64,000 nucleotides of DNA from Ustulina deusta (Eukaryota > Ascomycota > Sordariomycetes > Xylariales > Xylariaceae). The position numbers and the translations under genes were made by a program. The notes beneath the pieces are model-generated. The model saw nothing but the letters and a program-made list of their open reading frames with translations. It had not been told where the DNA came from and did no database searches. The stretch is taken from contig JAJNNX010000005.1 of the NCBI GenBank assembly GCA_023159155.1, forward strand, positions 868,001 to 932,000, given 5' to 3'. This document shows, piece by piece, positions 45,001 to 57,872 of the stretch. Numbering within the stretch: position 1 is the first letter of the stretch; each line of letters opens with the position of its first letter.

Positions 45001-45565
45001 TCTACCAGTAAAGGAAGGTCTCGCGAATTACCAGTAAAATACGGCGATGGCGAAAGCTTAGCTGTAGATTGCCACCTATAGATTACCACTTATTGATCAT
45101 CCGCCCTTCCCCAGCGGCCGAACTGTGTCCCTTGTGGTACATCCGCAAGGTGTTCCGGGTGGAGGTGGAAACATCAGAGAAAACGAACGTAGTATCACCG
45201 ATAAAAACAAACCCCTACACTAGTCCCAGTTAATCAAATACTTTCAGCAAGGCAGCTAAGTGGTGACAGCTTTTACGCTAAACTAAACACAAATTTGTGC
45301 TTTCGAAGAAACATGTTGACGAGATAGAGTATGGGTTAGAAATGGCCAGCTGCAATGATTGGGCACCCCGTGGGCTTGGATTATCGTGTTGGTGATTCGA
45401 ATTGTAATTGGAGCTCACGTCCTCGGAACTTCGGGCTTGAATGCGCGATGTATTTTTGAGGGATGCGAGATTCCGTCCGCATCGCCAACGCTAGAAAACC
45501 ACACGTCTCATAATATCCCCACGAGAGGATGATTCAACCCGACTAACTAAGGCTCCAATAATTGG
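42058..45565. other. 3.5 kb gene-poor stretch
   Basis: Upstream of the C2H2 gene and downstream of the permease gene. No coding region with family features was recognised. Open frames near 44100-44600 overlap each other on both strands and look like chance. It probably contains a long promoter for the C2H2 gene. Confidence 0.5.
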
Positions 45566-47451
45566 TCACGAATTGACAGTAAGCCCATCTGATTCCGGCG
45601 GTCCTCGATATACTGATCAAAAAGGTCAATCACAAGTGTTTCAAGTTTCGACAACAATTGACGTACCTTTTCGAGCGTAGATGCCATACCACATGGCGCT
45701 CAAAGCCATGAAGCCTACGAAAACTACAATAGCGTAATTCGTACTAGCAGCAGTAACCGGAAGCACTGTCGGTAACGAGAAGAGCACCAATTCAAAGACG
45801 ATCCAAGCCACCGCAAGAACATTGACTGCAAACCCTAATGTTCTTGGCATCTTCCAATGCGCCACCTCAACTTCCTTACGTCGGTATGTCAGGGAGATGG
45901 CAATCGGTATGCCATAAGAAACAGCAAGCGATATCACGCCTACGGACACGAATGCAATAAATGCAGAGGAAGAGCCGAGGTTGATCAAGCCCAAGAGGAG
46001 CTGAACGACTGTAGTCAGTACGAGCGCCCAGATGGGCGTTCCGTGTTTTTCATCGATCTTGGCCCAAAGGGAAGCCAGGGGGATCGCATTATCTCGCGCG
46101 AACGCCCACGTGCAGCGTGACGCGGCGACGGTAATTGAGACGGAGCAGAAGAACGTGATGATGAATACAAGTAACGTCAAAGCTAGGCCGCCTCCTGGCG
46201 AGCCTGTCACTCGGCCAAAGATATACGGTAACGCCTGACCTACTGGCGCCTGGAGAATGTCGCTCAGGTCAGGTAACGTAGCGCATATCGGTATGATCTA
46301 TTGAGATGTTAGATTCCTCAAAAACACCTGGGGAATGTGATGACTTACAAAGAAAAGACCCGCAATTCCGCCGATAGGTACACATAATGATAGCGCGTTT
46401 GGCAATGTGATTGTTGGTTTGTCGCATTCCTCGGCCATGGAAGAAATCATACCAATGGCCGAGAATCTGACGAGGGATTAGTAAATCAAGCGGCCATTGT
46501 TCACTGGGGATTCGCGCCTCACGTGTACGCGGCCGGCAGGATGCCGATGAAGAACGAGAAGTTACCCCAGCCCGACAAGGTCGGATCGTAATGCCCCTAT
46601 AAGAGTACGAGTAAGCCCGGGTCCTTGGCGATCTGCCGCATCGAAGTGACGTACCAACGTATAGCTAGGAGAATGCCGACCAGTCTCTGCTTTGACTGAG
46701 AGAGTAATTAAAGTAACAATAATGCTGATGGCCGTAAAAGCAGCGCAGATGGTATCGACCAGGGGTAGAATCTTGTTCCCGAAAGCAACGACGAAGAAGG
46801 TTAGAAAACATAGAGCATAGAAGATCAGGAGGAGTTGCCAAGGCTCGACGACGAAGTCCGGTTGAAACAGATTGACGGTCGCGGCTACGAGAGATGCAAA
46901 GCCGAAGTTCACCGAAAGGGTAATGGTCCAGTTGCCGATGAGCCAAGACCAGCCGGTTATGAAAGAGAGCACGGTACGGTATTTGGGACTGGCGAGTTGG
47001 AAAGACCAGTAATAAGGGCCGGCCGATGTTGGATATCTCGAGGCCAGCTCACTCAACGACAGGGCAATGGATTCATCGAGGATGAGCACTACAATCCACC
47101 CTAAAAACATAGGGAGTTGTCCTATGCACCATTAAGTCCGTTTGCCGGGTCCAATAGGATCCTGTCATCACGTACCTCCGCCGTACACGGCAGATATGAG
47201 CGGACTGCCAAATCCATATGGTATCTGCAGACAACTTCAGACCGCGAAGTGAGGTAGGTATACGATAGCAGCACACTTACCGCAGCAATGGCAAGGGATT
47301 GGAAGAGAAGTGTAAACATCGACCTATTCCGTTGTAGCTCGGGCTTGTACCCCAGCACATTCAGGTCGTGGAGATCATAGACATCTCCAAGTTGCGTATC
47401 GCTGGGCCTAGGCCCTTTCTCGCTAAGCCTTTTCTTGTCGACGCTGGCCAT
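45566..47451 (-). CDS. Amino acid/choline-type permease, APC superfamily
   Basis: Plasma-membrane transporter of the amino acid-polyamine-choline superfamily, fungal GABA/choline permease branch. Seven exons: 47451-47281, 47224-47176, 47121-46655, 46596-46523, 46466-46349, 46297-45667 and 45612-45566; phases consistent, 518 aa. N-terminal tail with DLNVLGYKPELQRNRSMFTL, then about twelve membrane segments. Family stretches: IPYGFGSPLISAVYGGG, SELASRYPTSAGPYYWSFQL, SAIGMISSMAEECDKPTITL and AASRCTWAFARDNAIPL. The C-terminus ends YRGPPESDGLTVNS. The start at 47451 is preferred because no ATG lies upstream in frame. Substrate could be GABA, choline, or another amine; sequence alone does not decide. 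It lies 5 kb from the tyrosinase gene. Confidence 0.92.
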
Positions 47452-50400
47452 GATCAACTTGAATGCAGGAAGTCAATTCACAGATGTTATAACTTTCAGC
47501 CGAAAAGCCAACGAGCCCATTTTATACAACTAGATCAAGTATTGGACATTCTCTAGATAGGTGATGAGTGAATCAGGGGAACTGCCCCTCCTCTTATCTT
47601 CAGCTCTACCTACTGGTTGGTTTCCATGTGTTACCCTTGCCCAAACCTCCCCGGTCAATCTTTATCGCTCATAGAGTTCAGTGACTATCTTCTAAGTCAT
47701 ATCAGAGCAGTAATCAGACAACAGTTCCCCGGTGGTTCAATAGATCTCAGAACAGCATCCATTCGAGATAAGTGGGCGGCAAGCTAGTCGATCATAGCTG
47801 GAAGCTATCTAAGCCGTGCGCCACTTTATCCTTTTCCCAGACAGACTAAACCTTTCTCCGATTTATGGCATCTTCCCGTTGTCTGCTGCGTGAAACTAGC
47901 CCACACAATAGTAGTGCTTCTACAATCCAGAGCTTGAAGCCCCGACGAGTAAGAAGATGTCCTGGTGCAAACATACAAATGCGCTGCTAGGTGACTCCCC
48001 AGGTTAAGTAGAAGAGGCATTGCTGCTTTAGATAACTACCGGTACATTAGACGTGACAGAGCGAGATCCAGACTAGTCCGGAAGGTGCTGAAGAATATCC
48101 CCGGGTTCTTGTCTCTGCCCCCATAAAAACATGGTCCATCGCTTTGCTTCCCTTGGACTACCTAACAGCGGCTATCTATACTAGGTGGATAAGAAGCTAA
48201 CTTAGCTTACCGCAATAAGTGCGATCCGGCTAACGAAAGTTGACAGCTTTTTCTTTTCTCTTTTCGCACTAAGAAGAGATTAAATATGCCACATCCTGTT
48301 CGAAGACTCCTCCCGTATACTTAGAATCGCCCTCTCTCCATCTATTGCTGCCATTGTTGGGGGGGTCGTTAGTGGTATTTCGGATCTTGCCAAAACCAAG
48401 TACCTACGGTCGGTGATCTGCACCGGGAATATTACTAGTGTGACGCGGCCTTATCAGTTTGTTCTTGTCTACCTCCTCTCCATATCAGTAGATACCGAGG
48501 TAGACAGAAATAGTATTCTGAATGTGGCTTGATATGTGGCTAGTGCACTTAGGAAATTCCTTGCGGCTGGTGATGTCTGACATAGGTATACTGTATGTAT
48601 CTAGATCTATTTCCCCGGTATCAGCCTCACCAATATCACACTACGCTCTTTCTACTAAATGACAGATAGAGGGTGCTGTCCAAATTTTTATAATTTCCGT
48701 GAATCACTTGTCCTTCTAACGTCTCAATCATTAAACTTGAACCTAGCTTCGAAACCCCGAATCCATATAAACTAGAACATGAGAATTTACATGTCTTGAT
48801 AGCAGGAGACAGTAGGTCTCAACTTGACTGCTGTGTTGCTATCCTGAGGTGTTATAGGATGCTAGCACAAAATGGCCAGGTCAGACGATATCATCTTTCT
48901 ATTATCGGGCCACCTCAGCAATGAATAGAAAATGCAAATTAGGAGCGGTCGTAAGAGTAGGCCTCATACATCAAGGTCCTCTTCCAAACCACCCTCCTAG
49001 AACTCGTGGTAAGTCTAAGATAGTAGCCGAGCTCAGGATTATGCCCACAGGCACGCAGCGGTCGAGAATATGAAGGAGGTAATGTGATAGAGAGAGTGCA
49101 TGAACACAGTTTCATGAATGACATCCGTATCGGCCATGTTCCTTATTTCCCTGATTGCATCTTGCAATTACTGTATCGTTTCATGCTTGGTCTTTATCTA
49201 GTAGCTCTGGTAGCCTTACAATCGAGCTTGTTGATTTGTATCATAGGGGAACCTTGGAACGCATAAATGCCTTTTGTGTAATAGGGGGAAGGCGGTGTGT
49301 TCCAACGTGTTTATTGCGTTAACGCGTCCGATTCTGCGTTAGCCGAACCGGCTACAGCAACAAGATAGTCGCCCTTAAGTATTCCGGCTGCCCCGATACA
49401 TGTCGCCCTTATATTAACAAACCAACTCACCAAATCATCTATCTTGATACAAAACACTAGGAGTTTAATCTAGAAATCTTAGCGTGCCACAGACGGTCTC
49501 GGTTTTCGGATCAAATGTGCCTTATTCCAGCATTATATGTATAGTCTCCCTTAACCATTATCACCAGCCAGGTAAAGTCCCCTCTGCATTTGAAAATCCG
49601 TCTAGAAGATATACGACCTTACTAAAAGGTTGAGAGCTTGACATGACTCGTTCTACAAAGATTGCCTTTTAACAGTTGCACCGTAAATAGCTTCTATCGG
49701 GCTATAGCAAGGGCTTAACAAAGTGCTTGGAGAATATACTCGACTTACCAATAATTTTCTATGGTACCAATAAGTCCGTACGGCTTTATTTCAAGCCTTT
49801 CGGCAATAAGGCAGAAATGTCAGATCCATATATACAACCAATTGCCGGTCCGCGGAAGCGAGATCGGCATTTTCTCTCAATCCCAAGTGAGGGTTGACTA
49901 GGTGACCATTTACGGCCGAGACTTCGGTTTCCTAGCCTCTCGCGTATAACTTCCTTACGACATGAAGCCCGTGACTTGAAGGTTCGAAGAACCAAAAACA
50001 TCCATAAAATTTGTCACCTGCAATATAACAATACTAACCTGGCTGGTCATCTCGCTTGCGCTGACGCAAGAAAAAAACTCGTGTTCGCTTCAGCCCACAT
50101 CAACGCATAATTAAGGACAATTTCGAATTATCATTGCATTGTGGAAGGTTTATATTTTTCTGCTTTTCGAACGAGAAGAAATGGATAAATAAATAGATAT
50201 ATTTCCTAGACTTAACACCAGAAGAATCTATGTTCTAATTGCCCAACCTAGAGAGCTCTACCCGGTGTTGTACGGAAGGTCTACGCGACCTATAATAGGC
50301 AGAGGCTATACGCGATATATGCTCTGGAACGAATGCCTCGGCCTTCAATAGCTAGCTATTTAGCCCTCGCGTAGTTGAGATAATTGCCGACCTCGGTAAG

Positions 50401-52515
50401 AGCCGAGAACCGAAAATTGGTTGCACACATTTCCGCCTTATTGCCGAACGATCGGAAGAAGCCATACATGCTTTTGGTACCTATCATAGAAGATCATCCG
50501 TAAATCGACCATATTCTAGAGCACTTAGTGAAGCCCTTGTTATAGGTGGGTCGTTGAGGGTTCATCTCAACTCGGATATTAATCCCAGGGCTATTGCAAC
50601 TGCAACCGTTCCATTTATATATCCTGAAATAAAATTTTGTATCGTGACCCAAGTAGACGTATCAGAGTGGTGTATTAGGAAGGATGTTGTATGCTGGTGG
50701 TGGGGTTTCAAAATAGAGAGAGCTCCGTGCAGGTGGTCTGGTATTTCCCCACATTTACCTGGTTCGTCGATGATGTCCGAGGTAGGTGTTGGCTTTCGTA
50801 CGAATGACAGGGTTAGGAGTGCCCAGGTATCGGGTGGGCTAATTACAGTGCAGTACTACGGTATCACTAGGCCTGAGTTGCAGCATACCAAACCAAGGTC
50901 GATATTTCCAGTTAATCCACCGTTCGCCCATCAGAGCATGTACCTAGGCAGTTGGGATTGAGATTCTTATTTACTACGTGGGTAAGATGTGCTATATGTT
51001 TTCCCAGCTGTTTATTTCGCCTTGGGGAAATCATGTTAACGACGCTTAAGGTTGGGTTTGGGCTCTTTGAAAGTTGGCGATCAAGTTCGCAACGTCGTAT
51101 TGTTTGCCCGATTCTATTTTAGGCCCATATTCGACGTCAACCTCGCTGGAGTATAAAGAATCTCGCGATGCGGTCTGGTGCATACCCTTGCTTGACCGAT
51201 CTTCTCAACGAGGACAACCGGTATACTATAGCATCAAGTTAGAAGTAACTGCCTCTTATAGATCCCACAAAGTGGAAGATATTTCATAGAAGCGTGGAAG
51301 CTTCTGCGACGGCCACCGATGGCGAGCTAGTACACCTTTGTGCTCGTTGAGGATGACGACTATACACGGAGTTCAACTATCAGGCTGGCTGAGATTTCGC
51401 AACAAAAGGTCCGACCATCTACCGTCGAGACAGATTATGGCCTGTATTGTAAGGCACAGTGAAAATGTTAAAGACAGTAATGATGTAGAAAAGAGGCATA
51501 TCTAAGATTAAGGTGTCATTGCCCTGCACTCGAAAGGACTGTGCGTACTGTGTCTCTACGGATGTAACCCAGTAGCCGTCAACATAATGGGCAGTTGTTT
51601 TGGTGCAGTGGGCGCGAGACCCGTGATGCATACCAGTTTTCTCCTGCACTGCCGGTCAAACTATGGGTTCACTCGGATGAGCGGCAAGTGCGAGGAGGAT
51701 GACCCTATTCCGAGGACATCCGTTTTGAGGAGGTCTTCAAGACGGAATTTTAGGTCAAAGAATACTTAATTAATGTGAATGATAGTCTGGGTAAGTGAAG
51801 CAGCCCTTTCTTGTTCGTCTCGACGGGGTCCTAGGTCCCAGACTTCCATTGACTGTTCTTTTCTTAGACACGAGAACTAAACAGCAGTCGCACGACCTAT
51901 TATTACAGCTGGGGGAGATTAAAACATCATATTGCCTCGATATGAACGTCGTCACGGCGGTGTAAGGACTTAGATTCCCATGCTCTTGTATACCTGTAAG
52001 GGATGAGTCGTCTGTGCATTCTCCCGTCACCTTCGTTTGGACACCTAGTCCTACGGAATCAATTCACTATAAGGATGAGAGGTTGTATTGGCTAAGGGTG
52101 ATGTATGGCAACTTATATCACTCGGAATGACGTGAGTACTTAGACTTTAAAACCCGCTTTTATTATAGATGGTTTACGGTATGCAATAAACATCAAGGAT
52201 TCTCTGCCGGGCTTCTACTCAGTCTGATACCTCCTCCTAAAGGTAGATCACTTACTTATGCGGTGGTTTGCTGCGGGTCATTTACACGGATATATATTGG
52301 TTATGATTGCCATTGGTCGCGTGAATGAAGAGCCTCCTATCATCGCTTCGGCCACAAGTGCCGTGTGGAGGGGCAAGGCTCCAAACTACGGGCCATCTAT
52401 TGAGCCGCCAAGGCAAATGTGGTTTATATATACTTATAATGCATCCCCTTCGAGCTGTTCATCGGACTGCTACGCTCACCTGCAACTTTTTCCCAGAGGA
52501 GGTAGTTGCTTCAAC
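47452..52515. other. 5.1 kb gene-poor stretch
   Basis: No gene recognised. The longest frames are a 135-codon plus-strand frame at 50554-50961, rich in Val, Trp and Arg, and short minus-strand frames at 51419-52030. None shows a motif, signal peptide or convincing splice pattern. AT content is high in parts (48200-50300). It may include decayed transposon DNA past recognition. Confidence 0.5.
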
Positions 52516-54351
52516 ATGATGACCATCGGGAGCGCTCTCATACTGCTCCCGCTCCTTACCGGAGCTCGAGCAGCAGCCGTGCTACCTTCGGGTGGATATG
52601 TGTCGAAAATAGAAATGTAGGTTTTAGTTCTTGCTCTCTGGCACCCTCTCCTGCTTATGCTGACAAATGGAATTCATCTAGTGTTCGGAATCCTGTCTAT
52701 CCGCTCGATGTCGTCGACAAGCTGGAAGAGGCTACCATGCCCAAGATTGACGCCTACATGGCTAATAAGATTTCCGCGGGCAAGAACAACAAGTGTACAC
52801 TAGAAACAGCAGCTGTGCGGAGAGAATGGTTAGCCTCACATCATGGCCTTAGAGGAATCTTTGACGCTGACACAGATGATAGGAGTGATCTCAGCGAGAC
52901 ACAGAGACAAGAATATGTCGCTGCCATCAACTGCTTGACGAAACTGCCTCCCAAGTCGGATAAAACTAGGTTTCCGGGAGCTTTAAGTCGATATGAGGAT
53001 TTCGTCGCTTTCCATATGACGCATGCCATGCAACTACATGACAATATGCACCTCTTTGGCGCCCACAAATACTACGTCTGGCTTTTCGAGGAAGCCCTTC
53101 GTAATGAGTGTGGATACACTGGCTACCAGCCCGTATGAAAACCCCAATCGATAAGTTTACTAGGATATTGCTATTGACAGTGTATAACAGTACATGAACT
53201 ACGATCGCTACGCGCAAGATCCATTCAACTCCCCGTTGTTGAACGGAAATGCATCTAGTCTTGGAGGTAATGGCGAACTAGACCCTGCGTATAAGGGTGT
53301 TGCCCAGCCCGGGCGAACTCCAAATATTATTGCATCGGGCGGTGGTGGAGGTTGCGTCAAGGAAGGGCCCTTCTCAGAGTTCGTTGCCCGTTACCCTTGC
53401 TCTAAACAGCCTCATGCATTTCTTTGAATACCCTAGGCTTTCTGGGAAACGTGTGGCTGATGAGAGAACAGCATGGTTGTCAGTCTTGGCCCAACTGCCA
53501 TGTCCACGGGCGCCAACATCCCTAAGAATCCAAGATCCGACGGCACTGGCTCGAACCCGCGCTGCTTGCGTCGGGACGTGGTGCGTATTAAAACCTCGCA
53601 TGGCTGATCCCTTAGTCTCATGATCCGGCGGGTTCTATTATGTTGATATTTGATCTCTCGACTAACATATGTATATGCACGCAGAACCGCAACGCGGCAA
53701 TGGGCGCAACGGCTGACCGTGCCTTCAGCCTGCTCACTAACAACAACGACATCGATAGCTTCTATAACCAATTGCTAGGGACGCCGCCTCCTAAGAATGA
53801 CCCCTACCCCTGGGGTGTAAGTTCTCCAGTTTCATCTGAGTCCCGACAAAGAAAAATCGAAGCTGATCATTTGATATCAGATTCACACCGCGGGCCACTA
53901 CATTGCCGCCGTCGACCCGGGCGGTGATCCGTTTACCTCTCCCGGAGACCCTCTCTTCTACTTCCATCATACTTCATTGGATCGACTTTGGTGGAGTGAG
54001 TAATTCTCAGATTCATATCCCTCCTATTCTAGCCACTTGCAGAGTAGAAAGGCTCCTTTGCAGGCCAAACTCACGTTTTGGAAGCTTCCGACGGTTTCGA
54101 AACCCTCTAGATCACACTGAACACGGAAATTACTGACCCCGAGTGTTGTAGTTTGGCAAATGCAGGACCCTGCGAATCGCCTCTACGCTATCCCATTTGT
54201 CGACATGAACATGACGATGCCCATGAAACGTGCAGTGGACCCCCATAATGTCACGGTTGATATGGAATGGCTCGGCCCCCCTATTCAGCTTCTTGAGACG
54301 CATGATCAGCTCGGAGGAAACGGTGGCGCTTTCTGTTACGTTTATGTTTAA
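52516..54351 (+). CDS. Secreted tyrosinase family copper oxidase
   Basis: Type-3 copper enzyme that oxidises phenols or catechols. Seven exons: 52516-52616, 52682-53132, 53191-53378, 53472-53580, 53685-53816, 53881-53995 and 54152-54351; phases consistent, 431 aa. A signal peptide (MMTIGSALILLPLLTGARAA) suggests secretion. CuA histidines are H145 in AFHMTH, H153 in QLHD and H162 in AHKYYVW; CuB has H329 and H333 in IHTAGHYIA and the DPLFYFHHTSLD signature (H357). The CuA block reads LFGAHKYY where the common signature has a Trp or Phe before the third His and an Arg after it. No long C-terminal lid domain is seen; the protein ends GGNGGAFCYVYV soon after the core, like short secreted fungal tyrosinases. 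Substrate unknown. Confidence 0.92.
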
Positions 54352-55186
54352 TTCTTACGAGGTATACGATTGTTACGTATTTGGACTTGGTGGGCCTCTC
54401 CGGTTGTCAGCAGATAGGTACAAATAGTGCAGATGAAGGAGTTCTTATGACCGTCTCGAAACCAGATCCCGGCCCTCGCCTCTGTGTCGTGGACCATCTA
54501 CTAACCAATGCTTTCTGTTCCGACACAGGCGTGCTATGACTATTTTCACGAAAAGGAATTAGCTAGACCTGCCGAGGATGAGCACCAGAACTAACCTCTG
54601 AACTGAACAAACTGGGTTGATTGAGGCTCTGAAAAAAACTCGTTAGGCAGTAAGCTAGGTACACCTAATTGATATACAGCATTTACTCGATGGGGTGTGA
54701 GACCTGGCAAGACCTGGTCCAAAATGTCCTGGGCGAACATTGGCAGTGATGATTGGGGGTCCTGGAATAAACAGCTTCCACCCGCCTGTTACTTGTGTGA
54801 CTGTCAATGAATACAAGATGGTTCTAGAGGTTATAACTCACCCAGAGTTTGGGGTCTATCCCTTCCAGAAGAATCAATTACTAGAATTAGGACGGTATGG
54901 TCAATCGTCCAAAATAGTATCGAGAGTCTCGACGATTTGCGGACTCAGTGGAGTTTAGTGGAGTTTGCGGTGCTCAGTACCGGATCCTAGAATCCGGAAA
55001 ACGTAGGTACCTTTTACAAGACGTCAAGCCGCTGTGTCTCGGCGACACAGGACTTGTCGTCTGACCAGTTACGAGGAGTAATTGCATTACCACAAGTATT
55101 TATTGTTGTTTTCTGCCATTCTTTGTTCCGCCAATTTCTCTACTAGTAGCAGCCCCTATCTACCCATCGAGAACAATTCTATCGCA
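54352..55186. promoter_or_regulatory. Spacer between tyrosinase and LovD-like genes
   Basis: About 835 bp between two genes in the same orientation. It should hold the tyrosinase 3' UTR and the promoter of the next gene. A TTG-initiated open frame upstream of 55187 reads CHYHKY-type hydrophobic residues but has no ATG. Confidence 0.4.
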
Positions 55187-56645
55187 ATGGAGGAGATTGA
55201 CACCATCTTTCGCGAAGCGGTCGCAGATGGCCGAATCCACGGGGCTGTCTTGCTTGCCAAGGATCTCACCGGTGCTTACTTTCGACCCCTCATCACGTCT
55301 GAGCTCGTAATTAACCCGCAGTGTCGATATAGGTAAAGTAGATATCTCTCGAAGCTATGGTGTACGGAGTCTGCGCGAGGAGGACCCTGAAAAACGGCCG
55401 CCGATGACGGCTGATACCCCAATGCGTGTCGCATCCTGCTCCAAATTCTTAACATCCATCATGGTCCTCCAATGCGTCGAAAGGGGCCTTGCAAATCTCG
55501 ACGAGGGTCTTGAGAGGCTGCTTCCAGAAGTGGCCGGCTTGAAAGTTCTCACGGGCTTTGACGATGCAGGGAATCCGATCGAGCGAGAGCCCAAGTCTCC
55601 TGTTCTTCTGAAGTACGCTGCTTTGAGGGATTGGAATGTGCTTAATTCAGATCACCGCTGATCATGTGCTACTTCAGGCACCTACTTTCCCAGAGTTCTG
55701 GACTCTGCTACACTCTAACGTACCCTCTCCTGCACAAATACCGCGAGTGGCAAGGGCTCTCACTCGAGCAGGATTATGACAATCTTGATCAAAATTTCAA
55801 ATATCCTTTGCTCTTCGACCCTGGGACGAGCTGGGCTTATGGGCCTGGTATAGACTGGTGCTCGCGACTGATTGAGAGGGCCAGCGGGATATCGGCCGAG
55901 GAGTTTCTACAGAAACACATTGTCGAGCCTCTCGGAATCGGCGCCGACAACATGACTTTCGAACTCCAAAAACACCCCAATATGCAAGCTCGTCGTGCCG
56001 ACATGACCTTCCGAGGTGAAGAAACCTTTGCGGCCCAATCTAAAAGTGCCGGCGCTGGCGTTCTGAAGTACCGAGACGAGAGGTACTGGCACGAGGACAT
56101 TCAACCTCACGGAGGGCAGGGCATCTACACTTCCCCGGAGCAATACACGAAGGTGATGTGGAGCATTCTCTCCAATGACGGAAAACTGCTCCAGCCGGAA
56201 ACCCGGGAGCTTTTGTTCAAACGGGCCCTAACTCCCGAGGCGGAGAAGCGTTTCGATGATTACTGCGAGCAGTTCAAGGATTTCGTTCCGGGCGTGCCGG
56301 TACCAATTGAAATCAAGCATTCCCACAGTGTCGGAGGAATGCTGACCCTGGAGGATTGCGACGGTGACCGCTGGCGTCGAGAGGGCAACTTGTCATGGAG
56401 CGGGCTTCCCAATATTATCTGGGTAAGTATGCTTGCTGACCTCTGCTTACCACTCCCCTCGGTATCCTTTGAAAAAGAAAAGAAAAGAGAAAAGACTATC
56501 GCTAAATTGTTATCAATAGAATATCGACGACAAGGCCGGCATTTGTTCCATGTGGGCTTTTCACCTCAAGCCCTGGGGGGATCCTATCTGCAATGAATTG
56601 GGTACGAAATTCGAGAAGGCGGCTTTTCTTATGCTGAAGGAGTAA
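55187..56645 (+). CDS. LovD-like acyltransferase / class C beta-lactamase-fold serine hydrolase
   Basis: Serine enzyme related to LovD, the acyltransferase that adds a side chain to monacolin J, and to EstB esterases. Exons 55187-55271, 55333-55612, 55678-56422 and 56520-56645; 411 aa, close to the length of LovD. Catalytic motif SCSK (Ser63, Lys66) in RVASCSKFLTSIMVLQC, and the paired tyrosine in WAYGPGIDW (Tyr176). Further family stretches: MEEIDTIFREAVADGRIHGA, PVLLKHLLSQSSGLCY, EPLGIGADNMTF, GGQGIYTSPEQYTKV and the C-terminal CSMWAFHLKPWGDPICNEL. No polyketide synthase lies in the window, so an acyl donor or acceptor is not apparent. It follows the tyrosinase gene by 835 bp. Could be an esterase rather than a transferase. 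Confidence 0.9.
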
Positions 56646-57872
56646 TGTCAAACTCCTTAATGGAATGTCGGCCCTCTGACTACGACTACTGGAAAAGCTT
56701 ACTTGAGGCGAAAAGGTTTCCTGGGGAATTCTAGCGACCAAGCAGTTCTTAGATCACAAGGGCATGGGCCCTAACCGGAACTTGGCTAGATAGATTGATT
56801 CCCTCTATATAATATGTTCTCTCTCCCTATATGATCGACGTGTGATATTTCTAGGAAGCCATCAAGAGCCCGAAGTGCAAAACTGCCTCTGAGCACCGGG
56901 GTCCTGGAGGGGAAACGCACATATGTACCTACTTAGACATGCCATGGCCGGATGACGATCGGGTCGAAATACAATATCGACTCGCCGCCCCGGTCCCTGC
57001 CAGGGACATCGTTCCTCGGTCTAGGACCAGCGCGATGACAACTGCTATCATAGAGTGTCTCGATAAGAGACATCACGCCTGTGAGCCTGAGCGCGGATCC
57101 GAGGGCCACTTCAAGATGCAGGTGGAACGGGACCAGCACATACACGCAATTCTGTATCGTCACGCACAGCACAGGAGTAAGCACGAAGCGAGTTGTAGCC
57201 CCGGGACCGGAGTAGAGGAGAAAAGGATCAATACCTCCCGAATAGAACTCGCCACCACTTCTCCATGCATGCATAGCTCCCTCAACCCACGCCGCTACGC
57301 CGACATCCACGTATCAGGGGAGGGCGATGCTACTGGATGCCAGCTTTACCTTGTAATTGGATTTCCGACAATATATAATAGCATCGAATTCTAGGTTCAA
57401 GCATAGCGGTGCGTCTATAAATGCGATTGCAAAGGAGGGTAGCCTTTAGGTTCGATGATAACACAGTGGCATTGAAGCACCCTGACATTGTGATATTGGG
57501 TTCTAATATTGCTTGGAGATGGAACTCTGCCTCTTACAAATATACCCCCCAGAGATAAATACCTGAGTGCCATAGGACGGCTGCGAGTATGAACATTTCT
57601 TACCCCTAGGTGTTAGATAACCCGTAATATAGAATGTTTTTCGGTCATGTTACAAATTGTTCTAATGTCTTTTTTGATTCGCAGGCAAGCCTCTATAAAC
57701 CATGCCCACCTGGCATAAATTGGGCCTGACAGAGCTGGTTGTCTATCTGTATATCTACCTTCAGCGTACATTGCCATGATTAGTAGTCGCCTAAACACTG
57801 GCCACCGTTATTCATCCACTTAGGAATGCCTCGCCCTCTCAAGAGCTGTATGTAACGATTAAAACACAACGC
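56646..57872. other. Tail-to-tail intergenic, no gene seen
   Basis: 1.2 kb between the LovD-like gene and acl2. A 151-codon plus-strand frame at 56939-57394 overlaps a minus-strand frame of similar size; neither has family features. Confidence 0.5.

Noticed and set aside
50554..50961. 135-codon plus-strand frame, possible orphan protein
   Set aside because: No motif, signal peptide, splice site or codon bias that sets it apart from chance in 5 kb of noncoding DNA.
56939..57394. 151-codon frame between the LovD-like gene and acl2
   Set aside because: An equally long frame lies on the opposite strand, composition is unlike a folded protein, and no family stretch is visible.
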